DNA from: Luteococcus peritonei
GTDB taxonomy: Bacteria > Actinomycetota > Actinomycetes > Propionibacteriales > Propionibacteriaceae
Assembly (NCBI RefSeq): GCF_039526385.1
Contig: NZ_BAAAIX010000007.1
Coordinates: 1 to 64,000, forward strand
DNA length: 64,000 bases
Reading direction: 5' to 3'
The position numbers were made by a program, and so were the translations under genes. Shown here piece by piece: positions 7,298 through 16,061 of the stretch. Within the stretch, counting starts at the first letter, position 1. Each line of letters starts with the position of its first letter. The notes beneath the pieces were generated by a model. The model did no database searches, was not told where the DNA came from, and saw nothing but the letters and a program-made list of their open reading frames with translations.

Positions 7298-8136
7298 TGA
7301 CCTCACCCGCTGGCCGCCCCCACCGTCCGGTTCGCACCGCCGTCGTCATCGGCAGCGAGCGACTCAGCCGGGACATGGTCCGCGTCCACCTGGAGGGCGA
7401 GGACGTGGCCACGATCGGTGCGCTGGAGACGACGGACAGCTACATCAAGATCATCTTTCCGCCCCGCGGCGCCGACTACGCCTGGCCCTTCGATCCCGAA
7501 CAGGTCCGCCTCACCCTCCCGCGCGAGCAGTGGCCGGTCACCCGCACCTACACCATCCGCTCCCATGACCCCCGGGCAGGCCGGATGAGCATCGACTTCG
7601 TCATCCACGGCGACGACGGGCTCGCCGGTCCTTGGGCGCTACGGGCGAGGCCCGGTGACGTGATGGCCTTCCGCGGACCCGGTGGCGGATGGGCCCCGCC
7701 GAGCACGGGCCACCTGCTGCTGGCCGGCGACGAGGCCGCCGCCCCCGCCATCGCCGCAGCCCTGGACGCACTGCCGCACGGCGTGCGGGCCAGTGTCTTC
7801 GTCGAGGTGGCCGACGAGAGCACCCACCTCCCGCTGCGCCTGCTGCCGGGCATCGACGTCACCTGGGTGCACCGCGACGAAATCGGCGAGGCGCATGGCG
7901 TCGCCCTGTCCCGAGCCGTGCGGGAGGCCGGCCTGCCCGCCGGGGAGGTGCACGCCTTCATCCACGGCAATGCCGACATGATCAAGCAGCTGCGCGCCTG
8001 GCTCTTCGTGGAGCACCGCGTGCCGCGTGAGAACGTCTCCATCAGCGGCTACTGGCGCACCGGACAGGACGAGGACGCCTGGCAGGCCACCAAGCGAGAC
8101 TTCGTCGCCAGCATGGAGGCCGAGCAGGACCGCTGA
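7297..8136 (+). CDS. siderophore-interacting protein (FAD-linked ferric reductase)
   Basis: A 279-residue SIP-family flavoprotein that reduces ferric siderophores in the cytosol to release iron. An N-terminal FAD-binding barrel carries RTYTIR (83-88) and a VIHGDDGLAGPWA stretch. The C-terminal NAD(P)H-binding domain contains LLLAGDEAAAPAIAA and a late FIHGNADMIKQLR. The iron box just upstream fits iron-starvation induction. No signal peptide is present. It stands alone, with no siderophore transporter beside it. Confidence 0.9.
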   Translation: MTSPAGRPHRPVRTAVVIGSERLSRDMVRVHLEGEDVATIGALETTDSYIKIIFPPRGADYAWPFDPEQVRLTLPREQWPVTRTYTIRSHDPRAGRMSIDFVIHGDDGLAGPWALRARPGDVMAFRGPGGGWAPPSTGHLLLAGDEAAAPAIAAALDALPHGVRASVFVEVADESTHLPLRLLPGIDVTWVHRDEIGEAHGVALSRAVREAGLPAGEVHAFIHGNADMIKQLRAWLFVEHRVPRENVSISGYWRTGQDEDAWQATKRDFVASMEAEQDR

Positions 8137-8205
8137 CGCCAGTGCTCCAGCCCATCGGACCGGCCGCCGCAGGACGGAACGGCAGCCGGGGGCGATGGGG
8201 CAGGC

Positions 8206-8673
8206 TCAGAGGTCCTCGGTGAAGGGATCGGCGCCGTCCTGCGTGGCGCCCAGCTCGGCGTCGGAGGCACGCCGCCGCACCAGCCGGTGCGGCACCCGGT
8301 CACGCTTGAAGGTCACCTCGCGGTAGCCGTGCGGCTTCGGGTTGCCCTGCTCGTCGAGCGCCACCATGACGATCTTGTCGATGGTGATGATCTTCTCCCC
8401 GGTGAAGACATTGCGCACCACCGCCTGCAGGGTCAGCGAGGTGCGGCCCCAGTTGGTCACCCTCAGGCCCATCTCGATGATGTCGCCCTGCCGGGCCGAG
8501 GAGACGAAGTTGATCTCGCTCATGTACTTGGTGACGGTGCGCTCGTTGCCCAGCTGGATGATCGCGTAGATCGCGGCCTCCTCGTCGATCCAGCGCAGCA
8601 GGCTGCCGCCGAACAGCGTCTGGTTGGCGTTGAGGTCCTCGGGCTTGACCCACTTGCGGGAGTGGAAGTTCAT
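8206..8673 (-). CDS. acyl-CoA thioesterase (hot-dog fold)
   Basis: A 155-residue YciA/BACH-like acyl-CoA hydrolase. Diagnostic segments are the N-terminal HSRKWVKPEDLNANQTLFGG, the helix WIDEEAAIYA containing the catalytic acidic position, and TKYMSEINFVSSARQGDIIE. The C-terminal ~25 residues are charged and variable. It hydrolyses acyl-CoA esters, but chain-length preference cannot be inferred. ATG 8673 was chosen because the family's conserved N-terminus begins there; upstream in-frame codons look non-coding. Confidence 0.85.
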   Translation of the reverse strand: MNFHSRKWVKPEDLNANQTLFGGSLLRWIDEEAAIYAIIQLGNERTVTKYMSEINFVSSARQGDIIEMGLRVTNWGRTSLTLQAVVRNVFTGEKIITIDKIVMVALDEQGNPKPHGYREVTFKRDRVPHRLVRRRASDAELGATQDGADPFTEDL

Positions 8674-8836
8674 GGTCTGCGGCACGTCGCCCGATCCTAG
8701 TCCCGACGCCTGCGACCCGCGATCCGGCCAGGGGCCGCTCGCCAGGTACGGCAGTCCGTGGACAGCTGGGCCGCGATGGGGTGAAACGATAGCGTCCTCG
8801 GGCGCGGGCCTCTGCCCGGCCGCAGGAAGGACCACG

Positions 8837-10303
8837 ATGAGCCACCCCACCACCGCCACCCCGGAGACCGGCCAGGAGCACCAGCTGCGCCGCGGCCTGC
8901 GGGCCCGGCACCTGAACATGATCGCCATCGGCGGCGCGATCGGCACCGGCCTGTTCGTCGCCTCCGGCGACTCCATCCACACCGCGGGCCCCGGTGGTGC
9001 CCTGTTGGCCTACGGTGCCATCGGCTTCATGGTCTTCCTGCTGATGCAGTCGCTGGGCGAGATGTCCACCTGGCTGCCGGTGGCGGGCTCCTTCGAGGCC
9101 TACGGCACCCGTTTCGTCAGCCCCTCCTTCGGCTTCGCCACGGGCTGGAACTACTGGTTCAACTGGGCCATCACGGTGGCCGCGGAGCTGGTGGCGGCCG
9201 CCATCGTCATGAAGTACTGGCTGCCCGACGTGCCGGCCTGGGTCTGGTCGGCGCTCTTCCTGGCCCTGCTCTTCGCCCTCAACGCCGCCACGGTCAAGGC
9301 CTTCGGCGAGAGCGAGTTCTGGTTCGCCTCGATCAAGGTCATCACGGTGATCGTCTTCCTGGTGATCGGGCTGGCCATGATCGTCGGCATCCTGGGCGGC
9401 GCCTCGCCCGGCACCTCCAACTGGACCACCGGCGAGGCCCCCTTCGTGAACGGCCTGTCCGGCATGCTCAGCATCTTCATGGTAGCCGGCTTCTCCTTCC
9501 AGGGCACCGAACTGATCGCCGTCGCCTCGGGTGAGGCCGATGATCCGGAAAAGACGATCCCGCGGGCCATCAAGGCCGTCTTCTACCGGATCCTGCTCTT
9601 CTACGTGGGCGCGATCGCCGTGGTCGGCACGCTGATCGCCTACACCGACGAGCGCCTGCTCGGCGCCGACGTCGACAACGTGGCGATCAGCCCCTTCACC
9701 CTGATCTTCGACAAGGCGGGCATCCTCGGCGCGGCCACGGTGATGAATGCCGTGATCCTCACCTCGATCCTCTCGGCCGGCAATTCCGGCATGTACGCCT
9801 CCACCCGCATGCTCTACGGCCTGGCGCAGGGCGGCAAGGCGCCGGCCGTCTTCGCCCGCACCACCCGTCGCGGCGTGCCGCTCAACGCCCTGCTGGCCAC
9901 CACCGCCATCGGCGGCGCGTGCTTCCTGACCAGCCTGCTGGGCGACGGCGACGCCTATGTCTGGCTGGTGAACTGCTCGGGGCTGGCCGGTTTCATCACC
10001 TGGATGGGCGTGGCCTGGTGCCACTACCGCTTCCGCAAGGCCTACCTGGCGCAGGGGCGGGACCTGGCCGACCTGCCCTTCCGGGCCCGCTGGTTCCCGC
10101 TCGGCCCGCTGGTGGCGCTGGCCATGTGCGCCATCGTGGTGGCAGGCCAGAACTACCAGGCCTTCATGGGCCAGGTCGACGTGAAGGGGCTGATGGCCTC
10201 CTACATCGGTCTGCCGATCTTCCTGGCGCTGTGGGCCGGGCACAAGCTGGTCACCCGCGCCCCGGGCGTCACGCTGGAGACCGCGGACCTGTCGCGCTCC
10301 TGA
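8837..10303 (+). CDS. amino acid permease (APC superfamily)
   Basis: A 488-residue, 12-helix secondary transporter of the AAT family. The N-terminal signature RHLNMIAIGGAIGTGLFV matches LysP/AroP/GabP-type permeases. Also present are GEMSTWLPVAGSFEAYGTRF, FSFQGTELIAVASGEADDP and SAGNSGMYASTRMLYGLA. It imports amino acids with protons; overall form resembles LysP, but the substrate is not certain. Start ATG 8837 follows GGAAGGA. The gene stands alone, divergent from the thioesterase. Confidence 0.88.
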   Translation: MSHPTTATPETGQEHQLRRGLRARHLNMIAIGGAIGTGLFVASGDSIHTAGPGGALLAYGAIGFMVFLLMQSLGEMSTWLPVAGSFEAYGTRFVSPSFGFATGWNYWFNWAITVAAELVAAAIVMKYWLPDVPAWVWSALFLALLFALNAATVKAFGESEFWFASIKVITVIVFLVIGLAMIVGILGGASPGTSNWTTGEAPFVNGLSGMLSIFMVAGFSFQGTELIAVASGEADDPEKTIPRAIKAVFYRILLFYVGAIAVVGTLIAYTDERLLGADVDNVAISPFTLIFDKAGILGAATVMNAVILTSILSAGNSGMYASTRMLYGLAQGGKAPAVFARTTRRGVPLNALLATTAIGGACFLTSLLGDGDAYVWLVNCSGLAGFITWMGVAWCHYRFRKAYLAQGRDLADLPFRARWFPLGPLVALAMCAIVVAGQNYQAFMGQVDVKGLMASYIGLPIFLALWAGHKLVTRAPGVTLETADLSRS

Positions 10304-10307
10304 AGCA

Positions 10308-10351
10308 CGACGAGGGGGCCGCGCGGATCTGTCCGCGCGGCCCCTCGTCGT
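10308..10351. terminator. hairpin terminator
   Basis: A long GC-rich stem (CGACGAGGGG and CCGCGCGGA with complementary arms) and TCTG loop, beginning 5 bp after the permease stop. It lies between convergent genes. Confidence 0.85.
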
Positions 10352-10369
10352 CGGGTGCAGGAACTCCGC

Positions 10370-10843
10370 TCAGGAGGCGTCCTCCGGCAGCGCGAAGAGC
10401 CCGGTCACGCTGGCGCTGGCCAGCTCATTGGCCAGGATGGTGAACCGCACCTGGGCGCTGGTGGCCTCGTCGGGCACCGGCAGCTTCGCCTCGGGCAGCG
10501 CGTGCACCGTGAAGATGTAGTGGTGCGCCGGGCCGGCCGGCGGGCAGGGGCCGCCGTAGCCTTCGTAGCCGTAGTCGGTGACCCACTCGCGCACCCCTTC
10601 GGGCAGCGGGCCGCCCTCGGCCAGGCTGGTCACGTCGGCGGGGATGTCGACGGCCACCCAGTGCCACCAGCCCGACCCGGTGGGAGCATCGGGGTCGAAG
10701 CAGGTGATCGCGAAGCTGGCCGTGCCCTCCGGCACGTCGCTCCACGACAGGTCCGGGCTGACGTTCTCGCCGCCCGCGCCCTGCTCGGCATACCTCAGCG
10801 CGATCTCCTCGCCCTGCTTGATGGCCTTGCTGGTGATCTCCAT
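10370..10843 (-). CDS. YbhB/YbcL family PEBP-like protein
   Basis: A 157-residue phosphatidylethanolamine-binding-protein-fold protein (Raf kinase inhibitor-like family). Conserved elements are GENVSPDLSW, the ligand-pocket CFDPDAPTGSGWWHWV and GYGGPCPPAGPAHHYIF. In bacteria these are cytosolic or periplasmic proteins of unclear function. No signal peptide is visible here. Start ATG 10843 has GAGGACGTC just upstream. It stands alone. Confidence 0.88.
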   Translation of the reverse strand: MEITSKAIKQGEEIALRYAEQGAGGENVSPDLSWSDVPEGTASFAITCFDPDAPTGSGWWHWVAVDIPADVTSLAEGGPLPEGVREWVTDYGYEGYGGPCPPAGPAHHYIFTVHALPEAKLPVPDEATSAQVRFTILANELASASVTGLFALPEDAS

Positions 10844-11067
10844 GACGTCCTCCCTGATGGTTGGTGGTCTGCCCCGAGCCTAGTGAGCGCGGTGGGCGGG
10901 CGTCGAGGGATGGCAGATCTCAGGATTCTCTCAGCTGGCTGAGGACGGATCATCCGCTTGTCGTGCGTGGAAGTCCGCGACGCGCCGAGGGCTATGGCCA
11001 GCGTCTCCACAGGATTGGACGTCCGCCCCGTTTCATCCGGACGCCGGGTGCGTGCCACCGTGACTGC

Positions 11068-11808
11068 ATGACTACTCGCAGACTCCTCGCAGCCGCCACC
11101 GTGCTGGCGGTGAGCGGTGCCGTCACCCTCACCGCACTCCCCGCCGAGGGCGGACCGGTCGGCTCGGTCCGCAAGGTGACCGCCATCGGAGACTCCTATC
11201 CCAAGGGCAGCGGCGGCAACGAGCGCCGGGCGTACCCGGAGCTCTACGGTTCCCGCACCGGCCAGCCCACGCTCAACCGGTCCTTCCCGGGCTGGATGAC
11301 CGGCGACGTGCTCTACAACATGCGCTCCGACGGATCGGTGCTGCGCAACATCCGGGACACCCGCACCGTGATCGTCACCGTGGGCGCCAACGACATCTCG
11401 ATGCGCTACCCGAATCCGTCCACCGCGGCGGTCTCGACGCGCTCCTACCAGCCCGGGATGCGCAGCATGCGCGCGAACCTGCACACCATCCTGGGCTCCG
11501 TCTCGCGGGCCCGCGGCGGCAACACCACCCGCGTCGTGGTCACCGGCTACAACAACATCTACATGGACGGCGCCGCGCTCTCGCGCCAGAGTGCCGCCTA
11601 CCGCAAGGGCTCGGTGAACCTGACCAACCAGGTGAACAGCATCATCATGGCCGAGTGCGCGGCCTACCGGATGAAGTGCGTGAACCCGGCCCCCGCCTTC
11701 CATGCCCGCGGCGTCAACACCACCGCCCTGGTGACGGCCGACGGCACCCACCCCAGCGCTGCCGGCCACCGGCTCTACGCCAACCTGGTCTACAACAAGG
11801 TGCGCTGA
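11068..11808 (+). CDS. secreted SGNH/GDSL-type hydrolase
   Basis: A 246-residue exported esterase-like enzyme. A signal peptide spans about 1-29. Block I is GDSY with nucleophile S43, block III is VGANDIS, and block V is DGTHPSAAGH giving D225 and H228, so the catalytic set is complete. Related actinobacterial proteins act as extracellular lipases, esterases or carbohydrate deacetylases; the substrate here is unknown. There is no clear ribosome binding site before ATG 11068. It is monocistronic, with a terminator downstream. Confidence 0.82.
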   Translation: MTTRRLLAAATVLAVSGAVTLTALPAEGGPVGSVRKVTAIGDSYPKGSGGNERRAYPELYGSRTGQPTLNRSFPGWMTGDVLYNMRSDGSVLRNIRDTRTVIVTVGANDISMRYPNPSTAAVSTRSYQPGMRSMRANLHTILGSVSRARGGNTTRVVVTGYNNIYMDGAALSRQSAAYRKGSVNLTNQVNSIIMAECAAYRMKCVNPAPAFHARGVNTTALVTADGTHPSAAGHRLYANLVYNKVR

Positions 11809-11862
11809 GCCGGACCAAGATCAACACGCAGCCCGTCAAGATCATCGGGCGCAATTTCCTGC

Positions 11863-11907
11863 ACTGCGCGACGCCCCGGAACCTGTCAGGGTCCGGGGCG
11901 CCGCAGT
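11863..11907. terminator. bidirectional hairpin terminator
   Basis: Two-part stem (ACTGCG and CGCCCCGGA with complements) between the convergent SGNH hydrolase and helicase genes, followed by CTTCTC on the plus strand. Confidence 0.75.
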
Positions 11908-11923
11908 CTTCTCGGGTGCGCGC

Positions 11924-14500
11924 TCAGTCGATCCGGCTGAAGCCGAGCACGTGCAGCACCAGCTCGCCGGCCTCGTCGCAGGCCTCCAGGTCGATCGAGG
12001 CCTGCAGCTGCCAGTCGTGGTCGTGCTCGGGATCGTCGATGATCTGCGCCACGCGCCAGGTCCGGGGCTGGTCCGGCCCGCCCTCTCGGGCGCGTCCATG
12101 GGATCCGAACTCCTCGATGCGCAGCATCTTCGGTCCGCGGGCGTCGGCGTCGAGGCCCATGTCGTCGTGGGCATCCCAGTAGGCCCCCAGCGCGGCATCC
12201 CAGGCATCGGCATCCATCACGGCGTCCGGGTCCTTGGCGTCCAGCTCGGCCAGCTCGTCGACCTTGTCGTAGGCCATCAGCTCCACATGGCGCCACATCG
12301 CATTGCGCACCAGCACCTTGAAGGCGCGGGCATTGCCGGTGACCGGATGCCGCTTCTCCGCGGGGTGGGTGAGGGCCTTCAGCCGGTCCTCCGGGTCCGC
12401 GTCGGGGTCGGTGAGCGCCTCCCACTCGTCGAGCAGGGAGGAGTCCGTGAGGCGGATGACCTCGCCCAGCCACTCCACCAGGTCGGTCAGCTCCTCGGTG
12501 ACGAAGCGTTCGGGCACGCTCTGCCGCAGCGCCCGGTAGGCGTCGGACAGGTAGCGCAGCAGAAGGCCCTCGCTGCGCTGGATCTTGTAGTGGGCCACGT
12601 ACTCGCCGAAGGTCATCGCCCGCTCGTACATGTCGCGCACGATGGACTTGGGGCTGAGCTGGTTCTCGGTGATCCACGGGTGGCTGGGCCGGTAGGCCTC
12701 ATAGGCGTGCTCCAGCAGCTCGGCCAGCGGCTGGGGCCACTCGACGTCCTCCAGCGCCTCCATCCGCTCCTCGTAGTCGTAGCCGTCGGCCTTCATCTCC
12801 GCGACGGCCTCGCCGCGTGCCTTGAACTGCTGCTGCACCAGCACGAACATCGGGTCCTCGAGGGTGGCCTCGATGATGCTCACCAGGTCCAGCACGTAGT
12901 CCGGCGAGTCCGGGTCCAGCAGCTCGAAGGCCGCCATGGCGAAGGCGCTCAGCGGCTGGTTCAGCGCGAAGTTGTCCTGCAGGCTCTCGGCCAGCTCGTA
13001 GCGGCGGCCCGAGGGCTCCGGCGGATCCAGCCGGGTCACCACGCCGGCCTGCAGCAGCGAGCGGCCCAGGGCCACGGCGCGACGCTTCAGCTGCTTCTGG
13101 GTGCGCTCGTCCTTCACCGACTCCTCCACCAGGTGGACGACAGCCCGGGCCGTGTCCTCGTCGCGCTCGACGAGGTTGAGCAGCATGGCATTGGTGATCC
13201 TCATCCGGGCGTGCAGCGTCTCCGGCACCGAGTCGATCAGCTTGGCGAAGCCCTCCTCGGTGTAGTTCACGAAGCCCTCAGGCGGCTTCTTGCGCTGCAC
13301 CTTGCGCTGCTTCTTCGGGTCGTCGCCGGCCTTGGCCAGCGCCTTGGTGTTCTCGACGACGTGCTCCGGGGCCTGGGCGACGACGTGGCCCACGGTGTCG
13401 AAGCCCGCGCGGCCGGCGCGACCCGCGATCTGGTGGAACTCGCGGCTGCGCAGGGTGCGCATCCGGCGGCCGTCGAACTTGGTCAGCGCGGTGAACAGCA
13501 CGGTGCGGATCGGCACGTTGATGCCGACGCCGAGGGTGTCGGTGCCGCAGATCACCTTGAGTAGACCCTGCTGGGCCAGGGTCTCCACCAGGCGCCGGTA
13601 GCGGGGCAGCATGCCGGCATGGTGCACGCCGATGCCGGCCTTGACCAGCTTCTCCAGGGTCTTGCCGAAACCGCCGGCGAAGCGGAAGTGGCCCATCGCC
13701 TCGACGATCCGGTGCCGCTCCTCGGTGCCCACCAGCTTCACGCTGAGCAGGGCCTGCGCCCGCTCCAGGGCCGCGGCCTGGGTGGAGTGGACGATGTAGA
13801 CCGGCGCCTCGTCGTCGGCGACGATCTGCTCCACGGTCTCGTGGATCGGGGTCAGGGCCCAGCGGTAGACCAGTGGGACCGGGCGCACGGCGTCGGCGAT
13901 CACCGCCGTCTCACGGCCGCTGCGACGGGTGAGGTCCTGCTTCAGCTCGGTGACATCGCCCAGGGTGGCGCTCATCAGGATCTGCTGCGCCTGCGGCAGT
14001 TCCGTGACGCCCACCTGCCAGGCCCAGCCGCGATCGGGGTCGGCGACGAAGTGGTACTCGTCCATCACCACCTGCGTGACATCGGCCTCGGCGCCCTCGC
14101 GCAGCGCGATGTTGGCCAGGATCTCCGCGGTGCAGCAGATGATGGGGGCGTCGGCGTTCACCGAGGCGTCGCCGGTGACCATGCCCACATTGGTGGCGCC
14201 GAAGACCTCGCACAGGGCAAAGAACTTCTCGCTCACCAGCGCCTTGATCGGCGCGGTGTAGAAGCTCACCCCGCCGGTGGCGATGGCGGCGAAGTGGGCC
14301 GCGATGGCGATCAGGCTCTTGCCCGACCCGGTGGGCGTCATGACGATCGCATTGTTGCCGCTCAGGATCTCCAGGACAGCCTCCTCCTGATGGGGGTAGA
14401 GGCTGATCCCGGTGCTGGTGGTCCACGCGGTGAAGGCTTCGTAGAGGGCGTCGGGGCCCGGGTCCGTGCCCAGGGCGGGGAGCTGGTCGATGAGGCGCAT
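11924..14500 (-). CDS. DEAD/DEAH-box helicase with DUF3516 C-terminus
   Basis: An 858-residue superfamily 2 helicase of the actinobacterial Ski2/Mtr4-like group. Walker A is TPTGSGKS, motif II is DEYH (VVMDEYHF), motif III is SATLGD, and motif VI is QIAGRAGRAG. After the two RecA domains (about 1-400) comes a long C-terminal DUF3516 region rich in acidic residues and aromatic helices. A role in RNA processing or nucleic-acid repair is likely but unproven. The start ATG 14500 has GGAGG 6 nt upstream. The product has the usual length and looks intact. Confidence 0.9.
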   Translation of the reverse strand: MRLIDQLPALGTDPGPDALYEAFTAWTTSTGISLYPHQEEAVLEILSGNNAIVMTPTGSGKSLIAIAAHFAAIATGGVSFYTAPIKALVSEKFFALCEVFGATNVGMVTGDASVNADAPIICCTAEILANIALREGAEADVTQVVMDEYHFVADPDRGWAWQVGVTELPQAQQILMSATLGDVTELKQDLTRRSGRETAVIADAVRPVPLVYRWALTPIHETVEQIVADDEAPVYIVHSTQAAALERAQALLSVKLVGTEERHRIVEAMGHFRFAGGFGKTLEKLVKAGIGVHHAGMLPRYRRLVETLAQQGLLKVICGTDTLGVGINVPIRTVLFTALTKFDGRRMRTLRSREFHQIAGRAGRAGFDTVGHVVAQAPEHVVENTKALAKAGDDPKKQRKVQRKKPPEGFVNYTEEGFAKLIDSVPETLHARMRITNAMLLNLVERDEDTARAVVHLVEESVKDERTQKQLKRRAVALGRSLLQAGVVTRLDPPEPSGRRYELAESLQDNFALNQPLSAFAMAAFELLDPDSPDYVLDLVSIIEATLEDPMFVLVQQQFKARGEAVAEMKADGYDYEERMEALEDVEWPQPLAELLEHAYEAYRPSHPWITENQLSPKSIVRDMYERAMTFGEYVAHYKIQRSEGLLLRYLSDAYRALRQSVPERFVTEELTDLVEWLGEVIRLTDSSLLDEWEALTDPDADPEDRLKALTHPAEKRHPVTGNARAFKVLVRNAMWRHVELMAYDKVDELAELDAKDPDAVMDADAWDAALGAYWDAHDDMGLDADARGPKMLRIEEFGSHGRAREGGPDQPRTWRVAQIIDDPEHDHDWQLQASIDLEACDEAGELVLHVLGFSRID

Positions 14501-14584
14501 TTGCCTCCATCGTCCCACGGCGCACCGAATCGCCCATGTTGCGGGCCGAGAGGGGCAGGGCCGGCACCGGCTAGCCTGTGCCGC

Positions 14585-15394
14585 ATGGGCCAGACCTCGT
14601 TCGCGGTGGCATTCCTGGGTGGGCTGGCGGCGCTCTTCAGCCCGTGCGCGGCGATGCTGCTGCCCAGCTTCTTCGCCTTCGCCTTCGCCCGCACCGGGAC
14701 CCTCGTGGGGCGGATCTGCCTGTTCTTCCTGGGGCTGCTGGCCACGCTGGTGCCGCTCGGCCTGGCCGCCGGCAGCCTGGGTCGGGCGCTCCCGGTGGAC
14801 GTGGCCACCCTGCTGCGCATCGGCGCCGTGCTGCTGATGGTGCTGGGAGCGCTCAGCTTCTGCGGTCTCGGCCTGCGGCTGCCCGGCCTGCGCGCCCCCG
14901 GGGATCCGGCCACGCCGCTGGCGATCCTGGTGCTGGGTGCCAGCTACGGCCTGGCGAGCGGTTGCACCGGGCCCGTCCTGGGATCGGTGCTCACCCTGGC
15001 GGCCCTCGGAGCAAGTCCGCTGCTGGCGGCGCTGATGATGGCCAGCTATGCGCTGGGCATGGTGCTCCCGCTGCTGCTGCTCTGCCTGGTCTGGGACCGG
15101 TTGGGCGCCTCGCGACGTGGCTGGCTGCGCCCACGGCCGGTGCAGGTGGGCCCGATCAGCACCACGCTCTCCCAGGCCGTCACCGGTGTGGTCTTCATGG
15201 CGCTGGGGCTGTTCCTGCTGCTCACCGGTGGCCAGGCGGGCGCCCTGCTGGACGCCACCCGGCAGTACCACCTCGAGGGCTGGCTGACCCGGGTGGGCCT
15301 GAGGATCGGAGACCTCCCGATGCTCCTGCTGGTGGTGCTGCTCGCCGGCGGCCTGGCCTGGCTGTGGCTGGACGAGCGTGGTGGGGCAAGATGA
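14585..15394 (+). CDS. CcdA-family thiol/disulfide transmembrane protein
   Basis: A 269-residue membrane protein with about six to seven helices. The paired redox cysteines typical of CcdA/DsbD are present: C21 in FSPCAAMLLP and C127 in ASGCTGPVLGS. The family passes electrons across the membrane to extracytoplasmic thioredoxin-like proteins for cytochrome c maturation or thiol repair. The DsbA-like gene at 16062 nearby could be a functional partner, though it reads the opposite way. It is probably co-transcribed with the next gene, whose ATG overlaps its stop (ATGA). Confidence 0.82.
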   Translation: MGQTSFAVAFLGGLAALFSPCAAMLLPSFFAFAFARTGTLVGRICLFFLGLLATLVPLGLAAGSLGRALPVDVATLLRIGAVLLMVLGALSFCGLGLRLPGLRAPGDPATPLAILVLGASYGLASGCTGPVLGSVLTLAALGASPLLAALMMASYALGMVLPLLLLCLVWDRLGASRRGWLRPRPVQVGPISTTLSQAVTGVVFMALGLFLLLTGGQAGALLDATRQYHLEGWLTRVGLRIGDLPMLLLVVLLAGGLAWLWLDERGGAR

Positions 15395-16032
15395 CTGCCA
15401 TGGACGACGCCCGCCGGCCCTCGCTGCCGCAGCACCTGCTCGACTCCCGCCTGGTGGCCTGCCTGCCGGACCGCCCCGTCGGCTCGCTGGTGGCGGCCGT
15501 CGAGGTGATGGTGCAGGAGGGGATCGGGGGCTTCAGCTTCCCCGTTGCCCAGGCGGAGCAGGTGACCTCGCTGCGCCAGGTCTTCGGCCCTCGCGGCGTC
15601 TTCGGCGTCCACGACGTGCACGACCACCAGGACCTGGACCAGGCGCTGGCGGCCGGGGCGCAGTTCGTGGCGATCACCCTTCCGGATGCCTCGTTGGTGC
15701 AGCGGGCCCATGAGGCCGGGGTGCCGCTGCTGGTCAGCGCTCTCACCCCCACCGAGGTGCAGCAGGCCTGGCGGCTGGGCGTGGCGGCCGTGATGGTGGT
15801 GCCCGCCGAGGTCCTCGGCTCCAGCTATCCGGAGGCGCTGGTCCAGCTGGTCGGAGGGGCCACCCTGGTGGCCCGCGGCGGCCTGGGCGCCTATTCCGCT
15901 CGACGCTGGGCCGAGGCCGGCGCCGCGGCCGTCTGGCTGGACGACGCCCTGCTGGGCGATGCGGTCAGCGGCGGCTCGCTGGGCAGCCTGCGCGAGCGCT
16001 GCCAGACCTTCCGTACCGCCGTCGAGGACTGA
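15391..16032 (+). CDS. KDPG/KHG aldolase-like protein lacking catalytic residues
   Basis: A 213-residue TIM-barrel protein aligning by eye with KDPG/KHG aldolases: an N-terminal VACLPDRP strand, VSALTPTEVQQAWRLG, VPAEVLGSSYPEAL and a C-terminal AAAVWLDDALL. The Schiff-base lysine that sits in the VKxFPA motif is Met here (M135, VMVVPAE). The glutamate of the IEVT strand is replaced by GFSFP (about S49). It is therefore unlikely to be an active class I aldolase and may have a binding or new catalytic role. Start ATG 15391 overlaps the ccdA stop; an in-frame ATG at 15400 is an alternative. Confidence 0.75.
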   Translation: MTAMDDARRPSLPQHLLDSRLVACLPDRPVGSLVAAVEVMVQEGIGGFSFPVAQAEQVTSLRQVFGPRGVFGVHDVHDHQDLDQALAAGAQFVAITLPDASLVQRAHEAGVPLLVSALTPTEVQQAWRLGVAAVMVVPAEVLGSSYPEALVQLVGGATLVARGGLGAYSARRWAEAGAAAVWLDDALLGDAVSGGSLGSLRERCQTFRTAVED

Positions 16033-16061
16033 CCCTGCAGCAGCCCTCCGGCCACGACGCA

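Noticed and set aside
11924..15271. Helicase start at 15271 (1115 residues)
   Set aside because: The extra N-terminal part is the shadow of the opposite-strand ccdA gene; ATG 14500 has a GGAGG box and begins the helicase fold.
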